A DNA stretch of 64,000 bases from an uncultured Phocaeicola sp. (GCA_944319745.1 CALUET010000008.1:62001-126000), one strand, 5' to 3'. Positions 38,432-46,540 are shown, numbered from the stretch's first letter. Made by a program: numbers and translations. The notes: generated by a model from the sequence alone, not told the origin.

Positions 38432-39895
38432 TCATTCGGCCATATACTCCGTGTACTGCTGCAGCAGTTTCAGGTTATCCTTTGCGGGCGCATATCCCGC
38501 CTCTGCCGCCCGGGCAAATGCTTCGCCGGCGCGTTCCGTCTGTCCCGTCTCGGCGTATGCCGCGCCCAACATGTTCAGCAGGGCGCCGTCGTGCGGCGCT
38601 TTCTCCAGCATGCGGGCCGCTTCCTCGGCGCGTCCCGCCTCGATCAGTGCCAGGGCCGCGTTGTTTACGGCCGTCACGTCGGCCGGATAGGTGCGTGCGC
38701 CCGCCAGCAGGCAGTCGATGTATTGCGGCGTTCCGTGTCCGTAGCTGTCGGCCACGCGCTGAATCTCGCCCACGCTCATCAGGTCGGGCCGCGTCTTTAT
38801 CATCTCCCGCCCTTCTTCCACGGTAAATTGCCGCACGTCATACTCTATGCGGTACTCGTTCCTTCGCACCACGGGATACACCTCGTTCAGCAAACGCCGG
38901 TATATGTCGTGGGGAACAAGCGCTTTCAGTTCCTCCTCGGCCGCGTCCTTGTCGCTGCCGCTACGGTCTATGATGGCCAGCACCTCGCGTTGTTTCAGCA
39001 GTTTGGGCATTTGTTCCACCACTTTCCTCGTGCCGTCCCAGTCCTCGCCCTTCCATGCTACGTGGTACAGCCCGGCGGGAATCTCCTGCAACTCCTTCTC
39101 AAGGTAGCGGGCGAATGCCTTTGCACGCCGCTCGGACAGCGCCATGTTATAGTCGAAGCTGCCCTCGGGCGAAGCGTAACCCGTCACGAAAACGCCCGTA
39201 ATGGTGAGGTCTTTGTTGTCCTCCACCACGGCAAACGAGCGGCGTATCGAGTCCGTTTCGCTGCGGTTGTCCTTATATTCGGGATCGATGGTGTGGCTGT
39301 CCTGGCGGAACTGCAGGCGTGCGGCCTTCGTTTCCGTGCGGCGTTTCACCGTCTCCTCCTTCGGCTCCATGAACGGCCGTGCGTATGCCGGCGTCATGGG
39401 CGGCAGGATTTCTCCCGTATAGTTCGTCTCGTGTCCCTCGTCGCACTGCGCGCATCCGGTCACATAGCCGCGTATCTCCAGCTCGCCCCCTATCATCCAC
39501 TGTTTGAAAGGCGCCGATGCCCGGTAGGAATATGCCTGCTCCGTGCCGTTTTTGCGGCGGATGACGGCCTGGACGCCCGCGTTGGGATTGTCGTTTCCCA
39601 GCGCCTCCTGCCGGTTTTGTACGCGGTCTCTCACCTTTCCGTTGACCACAATGGGCGGAAGGGCCGCCTCCTGTGCGCGGTCGGCCGAGACGATGACCGG
39701 CACGAGCTGCAGCGAGTGCTGGCGTTTGATGTCGAGTCCGCTCAGGTCGGCCTCGAAGCTCACCTCCACCTGCCGCGCGGCGTTCTTCTCTATGCGCCGG
39801 TTGTCTATGGAAATCTCGCTGAGGTATGTCGTCTGTGCCCGGAGCGTTCCGCCCAAAGCACACATCACAGCGAAAGAAAGTATCTGTTTTTTCAT
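38432..39895 (-). CDS. DUF3868 protein with OmpA-like domain and C-terminal TPR
   Basis: 487 residues from the ATG at 39895; a GTG two codons earlier is possible, but AGGAGGAA is spaced better for the ATG. Signal peptide to about LRAQ. The DUF3868 part at about 25-200 includes the paired Cys TGCAQC. An OmpA-like module at about 205-290 has TIDPEYKDN, TGYASPEG and ALSERRAKAFARYL. TPR-like helices lie at about 395-480. It probably binds the periplasmic or outer-membrane side of the pilus platform. Its OmpA module is homologous to that in the gene at 41253. Confidence 0.8.
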   Translation of the reverse strand: MKKQILSFAVMCALGGTLRAQTTYLSEISIDNRRIEKNAARQVEVSFEADLSGLDIKRQHSLQLVPVIVSADRAQEAALPPIVVNGKVRDRVQNRQEALGNDNPNAGVQAVIRRKNGTEQAYSYRASAPFKQWMIGGELEIRGYVTGCAQCDEGHETNYTGEILPPMTPAYARPFMEPKEETVKRRTETKAARLQFRQDSHTIDPEYKDNRSETDSIRRSFAVVEDNKDLTITGVFVTGYASPEGSFDYNMALSERRAKAFARYLEKELQEIPAGLYHVAWKGEDWDGTRKVVEQMPKLLKQREVLAIIDRSGSDKDAAEEELKALVPHDIYRRLLNEVYPVVRRNEYRIEYDVRQFTVEEGREMIKTRPDLMSVGEIQRVADSYGHGTPQYIDCLLAGARTYPADVTAVNNAALALIEAGRAEEAARMLEKAPHDGALLNMLGAAYAETGQTERAGEAFARAAEAGYAPAKDNLKLLQQYTEYMAE

Positions 39896-39910
39896 GCGCA
39901 CGTTCCTCCT

Positions 39911-40468
39911 TTATTTAATAATGTATATCAGCGATACGGCCGCTTTGGTGAGGCCAAAGTAGTCTTTCTTGCCGTCCTTCAGCCATTCCCCGCAGCGCGG
40001 GCATTCGTATTCGTCGTAATTGGCGTGTATCCATCCGCCGCCGATTTCCAGTCCCAGATTCCACCGGTTTCCCAAAACAAACTGGTATCCCCAGCCGATG
40101 CCGGCGCCGTACATGCCGCCTTCCGCCCGCGTTCCCTTGGTGGAAGGAAATATTCCCAGGTCAAGATTGCCCACATTGAACGTGCCGCCCAGGGCGTGTA
40201 GCGCAAAGAAATGCCCGTTAAAGGCCTCGCAAAGCCAGTAACGCACCTCAGGCTGCACAAGCCAGTGCTTCATCTTCTTGTCGTTTTTAAATTTGAAGGG
40301 GTTGTAGTTGCCCGACAGGTCTATTGTCCATTTGGGAGCCACGCGAAATTCCGTCCCGAGGTTCAGCGTGGTGGTGACATCGTACAGCAGGTTTGTCTTG
40401 ACCGCAACCTTTTGTGCCGATGCGGAGACGCTGATGCAAACGAACAATATCCAAATCAATCTTTTCAT
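39911..40468 (-). CDS. DUF3575 outer-membrane beta-barrel-like protein
   Basis: 185 residues with a signal peptide to SASAQ. The DUF3575 opening is VAVKTNLLYDVTTTLNLGTEF. Alternating strands with aromatic ends (GWGYQFVLGNRWNLGLEIG) suggest an 8-stranded outer-membrane barrel. An external loop carries a CPRC pair. First gene of the leftward operon; RBS GAGGGAAC lies directly before the ATG. No consensus -7 box lies in the 65 bp between this gene and the nearest palindrome copy, so transcription must start further right. Confidence 0.8.
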   Translation of the reverse strand: MKRLIWILFVCISVSASAQKVAVKTNLLYDVTTTLNLGTEFRVAPKWTIDLSGNYNPFKFKNDKKMKHWLVQPEVRYWLCEAFNGHFFALHALGGTFNVGNLDLGIFPSTKGTRAEGGMYGAGIGWGYQFVLGNRWNLGLEIGGGWIHANYDEYECPRCGEWLKDGKKDYFGLTKAAVSLIYIIK

Positions 40469-40533
40469 GTTCCCTCTTTTTTTGTAGCCGCCAAACGCTT
40501 GCTTTAAGTATCTTTTAGCTTTTGTTTTTGTTT

Positions 40534-40556
40534 ATTTCTAATGAAGAAATGAACAA
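40534..40556 (-). repeat. palindrome copy A, 23-bp inverted partner of copy B
   Basis: The core ATTTCTAATGAAGAAAT (40534-40550) has 6-bp arms ATTTCT/AGAAAT around 5 bp. The 23-bp block is an exact inverted repeat of 40852-40874, and weaker similarity runs on to about 39 bp inward. Confidence 0.85.
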
Positions 40557-40801
40557 CGCCCTGAAATTTTGGCCAATCTTTTGTCTTGAATTTAAGAAAT
40601 ACTGCATTATACGGCCAGAAACCACTCACAGACAGAGTTATTTCCCCGCATTGTTTCATCCGAAACACCCGCATCTTTCAAGAAAAAAGCGGACATCTTT
40701 CCTCTAAAAGATTGTGAAATTTTAAGCGGAAACCGCTAAAAATGTATAGATAATTTATGTTTCTTTCCGAAAAAACCCATTTATCTTTAAATCATCCAAA
40801 C

Positions 40802-40818
40802 ATTTCTTTATTAGAAGT
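40802..40818 (+). repeat. palindrome copy D (degenerate)
   Basis: ATTTCTTTATTAGAAGT, 15 of 17 bases identical to copies B and C, same orientation. Confidence 0.65.
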
Positions 40819-40851
40819 TTAAGGGAAACTTTTGTCCGAAAGTTCAGGTTT

Positions 40852-40874
40852 TTGTTCATTTCTTCATTAGAAAT
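40852..40874 (+). repeat. palindrome copy B
   Basis: Core ATTTCTTCATTAGAAAT at 40858-40874. It begins exactly 7 bp from the leftward -7 box, so it covers the predicted +1 of the leftward transcript. Exact 23-bp inverted repeat of copy A. Confidence 0.85.
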
Positions 40875-40881
40875 ATTTACA

Positions 40882-40889
40882 CAAAAATA
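40882..40889 (-). promoter_or_regulatory. -7 box of the leftward pilus operon
   Basis: TATTTTTG on the minus strand, exact consensus. It is 20 bp from the rightward box and back to back with it. There is no clear -33 TTTG, which suggests activator dependence or weak intrinsic activity. Confidence 0.55.
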
Positions 40890-40909
40890 TTTGGATTGAA
40901 AAAAGTTTA

Positions 40910-40917
40910 TATATTTG
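40910..40917 (+). promoter_or_regulatory. -7 box of the rightward pilus operon
   Basis: TATATTTG, exact consensus. The nearest TTTG (40890-40893) is 16 bp upstream instead of 19-21, and it abuts the leftward -7 box. Confidence 0.6.
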
Positions 40918-40923
40918 CTGTTA

Positions 40924-40941
40924 CATTTCTTCATTAGAAAT
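40924..40941 (+). repeat. palindrome copy C
   Basis: Core ATTTCTTCATTAGAAAT at 40925-40941, 7 bp after the rightward -7 box, so it covers the predicted +1 of the rightward transcript. 18 bp identical to copy B in the same orientation. Confidence 0.85.
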
Positions 40942-41252
40942 GAACGTGTTTTGTGCCGTGAATGCGGCATGAGAAGCGCGAAAGATTGAAAAAGAAACGT
41001 CGGAAGAATGGCGGAAGGAGCCGGGGAAAAACGTTTGGCAACGGCGCGTACGTATCAAGCAAAAGGTTGAGGTTAAGGGAATTTTGCCGTACGATGCAGG
41101 CCGGATGCCGGAGGAAGAATGGAATCGTCCCCTTGTCCCGGTCTCCGTCATTCGTCCGGAGAAAGAAAAGACCGGGGGAGAAAGGCCGGAAGAAAAGGTG
41201 CTTTCCCCTGAAAGACAACAGAGTAGTTAGGAAAAATATAAAAAATTGAGCC

Positions 41253-42512
41253 ATGAAGAAAGGATTGTTTATTTTATTACTTGGATTGCTTTCATTTGGT
41301 TCTGCGGCGGCCGGAGAGAAAACAGATTCTGTCCGTATCTTTTACCGCCTCGGCTATCGGACGATAGATCCGGCATATCGCGACAACGCCAAGCAGTTGG
41401 AACGCTTCCTGCAAGCCGTAAAAACCGTGCAGGACGACGGCCGTCTGCAGCGAATCGTGATACGTTCGTATGCATCCCCCGACGGGACGAACCGTGCCAA
41501 TGAGCTTCTTTCCGAGCGACGTGCCGAAACTTTCAAGGCATACCTGCTGGAACATACCTCCGTGCCGGCCGACAAAATCGAACAACGCGCCGAGGGTATC
41601 GCCTGGGGAATGCTGCGTGAGATGGTGGCCGCCTCGGGCATGCAATATAAAGACGAGGTCGTAAGCATCCTCGACAATACGCCCGTGTGGATATACGACG
41701 AGGCGGGCCGCGTGGTCGACGGGCGCAAAAAGCAACTGATGGAGCTGCGTGCGGGCGAACCTTACCGCTACATGTACCGCGAATTCTTCCCCGATTTGCG
41801 CTCAAGCATTGCGGCAACGCTCTACTTCCGCGTGGAAGAACCCGAGCCGGCTGAGCCCGAACCGGAAGAAACGCCGGCGGAACCTGTGCAGCCCGTGCCC
41901 GAACCCGAACCGGTGGTTGAAACGCCTGCGGTGGAAGAGCCGGCGCCGGTGGAGGAACCCAAGGAGGAAGGCTTCCGACCCATTCTCGCCGTTAAGACCA
42001 ATCTGCTGTATTGGGCCGGCGTGATGCCCGACTTCAAGCAATACGCTTTCGTGCCGAACCTGGAGATAGAATGGTTTTTCTGCGACCGGTGGTCGCTGGC
42101 CGGCGAGGGAGCATATACCACGCGCCGGCACGACGAAGGCGAGTGGTTCGGCATATCCTCGTGGAGCCTTGAGCCGAGATGGTGGCTGAAAAACGACGGA
42201 AGTTACCGTTGGTTGTACATAGGGGCCTACGGGCAAGTGGGCGATTACGACGTTCAAAATGAGAAAACAGACCGCGACGGGAACACGGGTAACCTGTGGG
42301 GTGCCGGACTTTCCGCCGGCGTGGCCATTCCTTTTACCCGACACTGGGGAGCAGAGGTGGGCATCCGTGCCGGATACCGCCACGCCGAAGGGAATGCTTA
42401 TTCGTATGAAGCACCCGATTATTTCCTCGACTATACCCATGCCGATAACCATTGGGGAGTGACAGGAATTAAGGTTTCCATCTATTATCGTTTCGGTAAA
42501 AGCACAAAATAA
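41253..42512 (+). CDS. OmpA-like / DUF3575 fusion protein of the rightward pilus operon
   Basis: 419 residues. Signal peptide to about SAAAG. An OmpA-like module at about 25-110 has TIDPAYRDN, SYASPDG and LLSERRAETFKAYL, matching the separate protein of the leftward operon. A Pro/Glu-rich linker (about 190-240, repeats of PEP and VEEP) joins it to a DUF3575 barrel from about 245 (VKTNLLYWAGVMPDF, then strand pairs to VSIYYRFGK). It joins in one chain what the leftward operon encodes as two genes. First gene of its operon. Confidence 0.82.
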   Translation: MKKGLFILLLGLLSFGSAAAGEKTDSVRIFYRLGYRTIDPAYRDNAKQLERFLQAVKTVQDDGRLQRIVIRSYASPDGTNRANELLSERRAETFKAYLLEHTSVPADKIEQRAEGIAWGMLREMVAASGMQYKDEVVSILDNTPVWIYDEAGRVVDGRKKQLMELRAGEPYRYMYREFFPDLRSSIAATLYFRVEEPEPAEPEPEETPAEPVQPVPEPEPVVETPAVEEPAPVEEPKEEGFRPILAVKTNLLYWAGVMPDFKQYAFVPNLEIEWFFCDRWSLAGEGAYTTRRHDEGEWFGISSWSLEPRWWLKNDGSYRWLYIGAYGQVGDYDVQNEKTDRDGNTGNLWGAGLSAGVAIPFTRHWGAEVGIRAGYRHAEGNAYSYEAPDYFLDYTHADNHWGVTGIKVSIYYRFGKSTK

Positions 42513-42521
42513 AGTAAGGTT

Positions 42522-43409
42522 ATGAAAGGGAAAAAACTATATGGCGGCTTATTGCTCAGCGTCGGTCTGATGACGGCTCTCGTCAGCGGTTGTACCGAAC
42601 GCGATTTGTTGGACCGTCCGTCGGACGGCCCGCTGAAAGTCAACATCGACTGGCCCGAAGGAGCCGACGGCCAAACGGTGGATGTAACGGGGGCTACGAT
42701 TTACCTTTACGGCAGCGACGGCCAGTTGTTCAAGGTCTTCAACACCTCGGCCGAAGGCATGCAGGAGCGTATCCCCGCAGGAACCTATACGGTGCTCGTA
42801 ATCAATTCCGACAACGAACACGCCGACTGCCACGATGAAAGCTCAAGCAGCAGCTGCTGCGTGGACGCCGACGAGACCGAAGTGGCCGGCATTCTGGAGA
42901 ACGTGGACCGTGTCTACTGTACGGGCATGACGGGCGTGACGGTAAATCCCGGTAACGCCGTGACGGAAATTACGCTGCAGCCCGTGAACGTGGTGAAGAC
43001 GATTACCTTCAATGTCGATCCCAATTATCTTGACGGAATAGCATCCATCACGCTGAACATGACGGGCGTCGTGCCCGGAGTACACGTGATGAACGGTACA
43101 TATACCTCCGATCCTACGGGAGCGGTCGAGGCCGATGTGACGGAAAATCCCGACGGAACCTATACGGCAACGATGACCGTCTTCGGATGGGAAGGCACAA
43201 ACGAGGTGACGGCCCACGTGACTTACGCCGACGGGACGCCCGATGATATTACCATCCCCATCGACATTACCGACGAACTGGCCGACCTGCCCGACGAAGG
43301 CGGCTCGATAGACATCGTGCTCGAGCTGGAGAATGGCGGAGAAATCCGCCTTACGGTGACGGTAGCGGCGTGGGACGATACCGGTACGGGCGGCGGCATT
43401 GTGATGTAA
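42522..43409 (+). CDS. DUF5119/FimB-Mfa2-like pilus anchor lipoprotein
   Basis: 295 residues with lipobox VSGC. The opening LKVNIDWPEGADGQTVDVTGATIYLYGSDG (given by its ends, LKVNIDW and TIYLYGSDG) and RIPAGTYTVLVINSDN are typical of Bacteroidota anchor subunits. It is strikingly acidic, with a DESSSSSCCVDADETE insert near residues 105-120 that contains two adjacent Cys. It begins 9 bp after the fusion gene, RBS AAGG. The absence of a Lys/Arg propeptide junction fits a non-processed anchor. Confidence 0.75.
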   Translation: MKGKKLYGGLLLSVGLMTALVSGCTERDLLDRPSDGPLKVNIDWPEGADGQTVDVTGATIYLYGSDGQLFKVFNTSAEGMQERIPAGTYTVLVINSDNEHADCHDESSSSSCCVDADETEVAGILENVDRVYCTGMTGVTVNPGNAVTEITLQPVNVVKTITFNVDPNYLDGIASITLNMTGVVPGVHVMNGTYTSDPTGAVEADVTENPDGTYTATMTVFGWEGTNEVTAHVTYADGTPDDITIPIDITDELADLPDEGGSIDIVLELENGGEIRLTVTVAAWDDTGTGGGIVM

Positions 43410-43451
43410 CCTATGGAAAAAGAAAATATAATAACCTAAAATGATAAACGT

Positions 43452-44393
43452 ATGAAAAAGATTCTTTATTCGGTTTTCCTGCTTGCCATTGCTGCAGGAT
43501 GTACGAAAAATGAAGACCTGACGGGCAACGACGGCGACGGACTTGTGCCCATTACCATCAGCAGCGGGGTGGATGTGACGGTAAAAGCCCCGGTGACCGA
43601 AGGCACGCCTACCATTACAGCGGGGATAGCCGGCTGGGAAACTTCGGAAGTTGACGGCCCCGATTACACGGAAGCTTGCAAGTGGAACACGACAATTACG
43701 TTTTCTCCGCGGAAAAATGAGCAGACTGTTCAATGGGCGGCCCAGCAATATTATAATCCCACTGCCGAGATTAGCACTTACATGAAGGCATGGTATCCCG
43801 AAGGGAAGGTGGAAGCCGAAACAAATAAGGTGACCTTTACGAACAACGACGGCAGCGTGGACGCACTTTGGGCTACGCCTCAGCACGGAAACAAGACCGA
43901 GAAGGAGGTAACATTACCCTTTAAGCACATGACGGCACAGTTGAATTTTGAAATAAAGGGTGCGGACGGTCTGGAAAATGGTACCAAGCTGAAATCCATT
44001 ACGGTGAAGAGTGTGCAGCTGCCCGACGGCTTCGACCTTACGAAAGACGGCGCCGAGGCAGTGACTTACGCTACGGCTGCCGACCTGGCTGTGCCGAACA
44101 TTGCATCCGAAGGCCTGGTGATTGACAATACCGACTCGAAAAAAGCCGGCGATGCCGTCATGGTAAAACCGCAAGCCGAATTGCTTATTGACGTGGTAAC
44201 GGTGAGTCCCGGTGACAAGGAAAACGAGTTCCTTAATAGAAAAGTCCAGATAAAGAACGATGGAAGCGAGGGTGAACTGCTTGCCGGAACGGCATATACC
44301 ATCTCATTGACCTTCTCACAGGAAGAAATCCTGCTGAAAGCATCGGTTGAAGAATGGAAGGAAACCGGTTCGGGAACGGCAACCATCGACTAA
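43452..44393 (+). CDS. fimbrillin family prepilin lipoprotein 1, rightward operon
   Basis: 313 residues. Lipobox AAGC17; candidate propeptide junction Lys45-Ala in VDVTVKAPVTEG. Fimbrillin motifs YYNPTAEISTYMKAWYPEG, VTLPFKHMTAQLNFEIKG and AYTISLTFSQEEI. It is a close paralogue of the next gene, sharing the YYNP...YMKAWYPEG block and the same C-terminal strand pattern. Likely a shaft or minor pilin. Confidence 0.8.
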   Translation: MKKILYSVFLLAIAAGCTKNEDLTGNDGDGLVPITISSGVDVTVKAPVTEGTPTITAGIAGWETSEVDGPDYTEACKWNTTITFSPRKNEQTVQWAAQQYYNPTAEISTYMKAWYPEGKVEAETNKVTFTNNDGSVDALWATPQHGNKTEKEVTLPFKHMTAQLNFEIKGADGLENGTKLKSITVKSVQLPDGFDLTKDGAEAVTYATAADLAVPNIASEGLVIDNTDSKKAGDAVMVKPQAELLIDVVTVSPGDKENEFLNRKVQIKNDGSEGELLAGTAYTISLTFSQEEILLKASVEEWKETGSGTATID

Positions 44394-44432
44394 AAGAACA
44401 AAGAATTTACAGATAAGGAAAGGAAAGAACTT

Positions 44433-45371
44433 ATGAAAAGAATGCGATATTTTATCGTGCCCGCGCTGACCGCCTTCATGCTGTCTGCTTGTTCGGGCGA
44501 TGAAGGAATGCCGGCTGCCGGGGACGACGGGGAGAAAGTTCTCATAGAGCTGAACGGCATGACGGTAAGCGGCGACGATGCGTCGCTGAAAGCTCCCGTC
44601 AACACGGGCGACCGCTTTACGGCTTCCGTGGCAGGATGGGAGGCAGCCGAGGACGCACAAAACTATGCGTTTGCGGCAACGTGGCAGTCGACTGCCGAGG
44701 TGACGGCGTCGCCCGACGAGCCCCAAACCGTTACGCTCAGTCCCCTGCGCTATTATAATCCCGATAACGACGTGAAGACCTACATGAAAGCATGGTATCC
44801 CGAAGGCACACTGGCCAACGGCGTGGTGACCTTTACCGCCGCCAATGCCGACGCTTCTGCCGACGTGATGCTGGCAAGCGAGGTAGGTTCGAAGAAAGAC
44901 TGCACGGGAAAGACATTGGCTTTTGCCCACAAAACCACGCAAATAAAGTTCCTCATCAAGGGAGACGCCTCGTTGGCCGGCGGAACATTGCTTGAGGGCA
45001 TCGTGATAAAGGGCGCGGAAGTGCCGCGGGGCATCGACCTGGTTTCCGACAACGTGGTGTATAACACTGCGGACGACCTCGAGGTTCCCGGCATCGACGG
45101 CACGCAAACCATCACGGCCGACGGCGTGGAGGCAGGAGAACCTGTCATGATTCGCCCGATGACGGGCAATACTTTGACGCTCGACGTGAAGACCGTATCG
45201 GAAGGAGTGGAGCACACCTTCCCCAATGTAACGGCAACCATCGACAATGACGCCAGCTTCGTGGAGGGAAAGGCCTACACCATTACCCTGACATTCAAGC
45301 AGGAAGGCGTGGCACTGACCGCAACGGTAAGCGAATGGACCGAGGGAACCGGCTCAAGCGAAATCATTTGA
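44433..45371 (+). CDS. fimbrillin family prepilin lipoprotein 2, rightward operon
   Basis: 312 residues. Lipobox LSAC20; candidate junction Lys53-Ala in DDASLKAPVNTG. Motifs LRYYNPDNDVKTYMKAWYPEG, FAHKTTQIKFLIKGD and AYTITLTFKQEGV align with fimbrillin 1. It starts 39 bp downstream, with RBS GGAAAGGAAAG. It arose by tandem duplication. Confidence 0.8.
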   Translation: MKRMRYFIVPALTAFMLSACSGDEGMPAAGDDGEKVLIELNGMTVSGDDASLKAPVNTGDRFTASVAGWEAAEDAQNYAFAATWQSTAEVTASPDEPQTVTLSPLRYYNPDNDVKTYMKAWYPEGTLANGVVTFTAANADASADVMLASEVGSKKDCTGKTLAFAHKTTQIKFLIKGDASLAGGTLLEGIVIKGAEVPRGIDLVSDNVVYNTADDLEVPGIDGTQTITADGVEAGEPVMIRPMTGNTLTLDVKTVSEGVEHTFPNVTATIDNDASFVEGKAYTITLTFKQEGVALTATVSEWTEGTGSSEII

Positions 45372-45442
45372 CGGAGCACTTTCCCGCGACCGATAAAGAG
45401 AAAAATAACCAAAAAATAACAAACATTTAAAACAATCAAATC

Positions 45443-46450
45443 ATGAAAAAAGTTTTATTACCCTTGTTTGCTGCCGCAATGTTGACAGCATGCTCGAATG
45501 AAGACATGCCGCAGACTGCCGGCCAGGGCGGTGAAGGCGACAATGTGGAAATCAAAATGTCTACAACCGCGTTAGACATTGACGTGAAAAAACCGTTTAC
45601 TGATGACATTAGCGGAACTAATACATTGCAAGCTTTGGTTGTGGTGAGCGAGACAACTAATAGTTATAATCCTCATTATGCAAAAGGAACAATGACGTTT
45701 ACCGATGAGGGGACTACGGAAAAGCCTTTCGATAATAATGGTTTTGACGGTGAACGTTTCTATCCAAAAGGCGATGATGATGTGAATCTTTACGTAAGAG
45801 GCTTCTATCCTTCTACAGGTTGGACGGTAAATGCGACCAACGCAACCTTTACGGTGGACGGAAAGAGCGATGTGATGACGGCAAACGAAGTGACGACCAA
45901 CAAAGGGCAAGCTAAAATTCAAACTTATCCAGCGTTGGCTTTCAACCATCAGTTGACGCAACTTATCATCAAAGTTCAGGCTGCAGATGACGCAACAGAG
46001 AATACAGAAGTAAATAAGATTGAATTGGTTGGAGTGAACAATGCGGAAACTGTTCCGACAACCTGCACGCTGACTTATGACGGTAATGGCGTTGTTTTCA
46101 GCGGAACTGCAGAATCTCTTGCTGCTTATAAGACCGGAACGGACGATGCTTTTGCATCACAAACAACTGCATTAACGGATGCACCAGTAGAAGTTGCCTA
46201 TGTTTTGTGTCCGCCCGTTGCGTCTCCTTCTACAACAGCCGACTATAAACTGAAAGTTACATACGCAGGCGATGTGGAGAAAACGGTAGACATTGATTTG
46301 AAAGGAGAGAATGATACTGACGCTTTCACGGGAAATACAGCCGGATATGCTTTCACTGTAACGCTGAACTTTAAGGCTACGGAGATTAAAGCAACGGCAA
46401 CTGTTACCGATTGGAAGGAAGGCGGCGAAACAACAGTTGACGTAGAATAA
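45443..46450 (+). CDS. fimbrillin family prepilin lipoprotein 3, probable major subunit
   Basis: 335 residues. Lipobox LTAC17; candidate junction Lys49-Lys50 in DIDVKKPFTDD. Motifs RFYPKGDDDVNLYVRGFYPS, ALAFNHQLTQLIIKVQ and AFTVTLNFKATEI. The gene body is visibly more AT-rich than its neighbours and uses codons like the highly expressed pckA. It has an AT-rich leader and is followed by a hairpin (46479-46511), as is the main fimbrillin of the other operon. These points suggest, but do not prove, that it is the main shaft pilin. Confidence 0.8.
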   Translation: MKKVLLPLFAAAMLTACSNEDMPQTAGQGGEGDNVEIKMSTTALDIDVKKPFTDDISGTNTLQALVVVSETTNSYNPHYAKGTMTFTDEGTTEKPFDNNGFDGERFYPKGDDDVNLYVRGFYPSTGWTVNATNATFTVDGKSDVMTANEVTTNKGQAKIQTYPALAFNHQLTQLIIKVQAADDATENTEVNKIELVGVNNAETVPTTCTLTYDGNGVVFSGTAESLAAYKTGTDDAFASQTTALTDAPVEVAYVLCPPVASPSTTADYKLKVTYAGDVEKTVDIDLKGENDTDAFTGNTAGYAFTVTLNFKATEIKATATVTDWKEGGETTVDVE

Positions 46451-46478
46451 ACAAGGGGCACGTAATAACCCTATCACA

Positions 46479-46511
46479 GGCCGGGCGGGGTTGAATGTTC
46501 CCTTCCCGGTC
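46479..46511 (+). terminator. hairpin behind fimbrillin 3
   Basis: 7-bp outer stem (46479-46485 with 46505-46511, one G-U pair) with a shorter inner GGG/CCC pairing. No T run follows, so it is more likely an mRNA-stability or attenuation element than a full terminator. Confidence 0.45.
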
Positions 46512-46540
46512 ACTATAAACAATGATAAAAACAGAACAGT

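Larger units (their letters stand above)
40469..41252. promoter_or_regulatory. 784-bp shared control region between the two pilus operons
   Basis: Gene-free stretch. The left 400 bp are AT-rich and hold four copies of a 17-bp near-palindrome and two divergent -7 boxes (listed separately). The right 310 bp (40942-41252) form a purine-rich leader on the plus strand with a very basic open frame that I do not believe is coding. Predicted leaders are long on both sides, about 400 nt leftward and 330 nt rightward. No recombinase or regulator gene lies within it. Confidence 0.7.

Noticed and set aside
40755-40934. Minus-strand small open frame starting at palindrome C (MKKCNSKYINFF...)
   Set aside because: It runs across the divergent promoter and palindrome copies; the repeated peptide ISNEEM is only the translation of the repeat DNA.
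40534-40941. CRISPR array
   Set aside because: Only four copies with unequal spacing and mixed orientation, palindromic core, and no cas genes.
40962-41249. 95-codon open frame in the pilus control region
   Set aside because: It is about 40% Lys/Arg with no domain or signal pattern, lies in a purine-rich leader, and the bias explains the open frame; not called as a gene.
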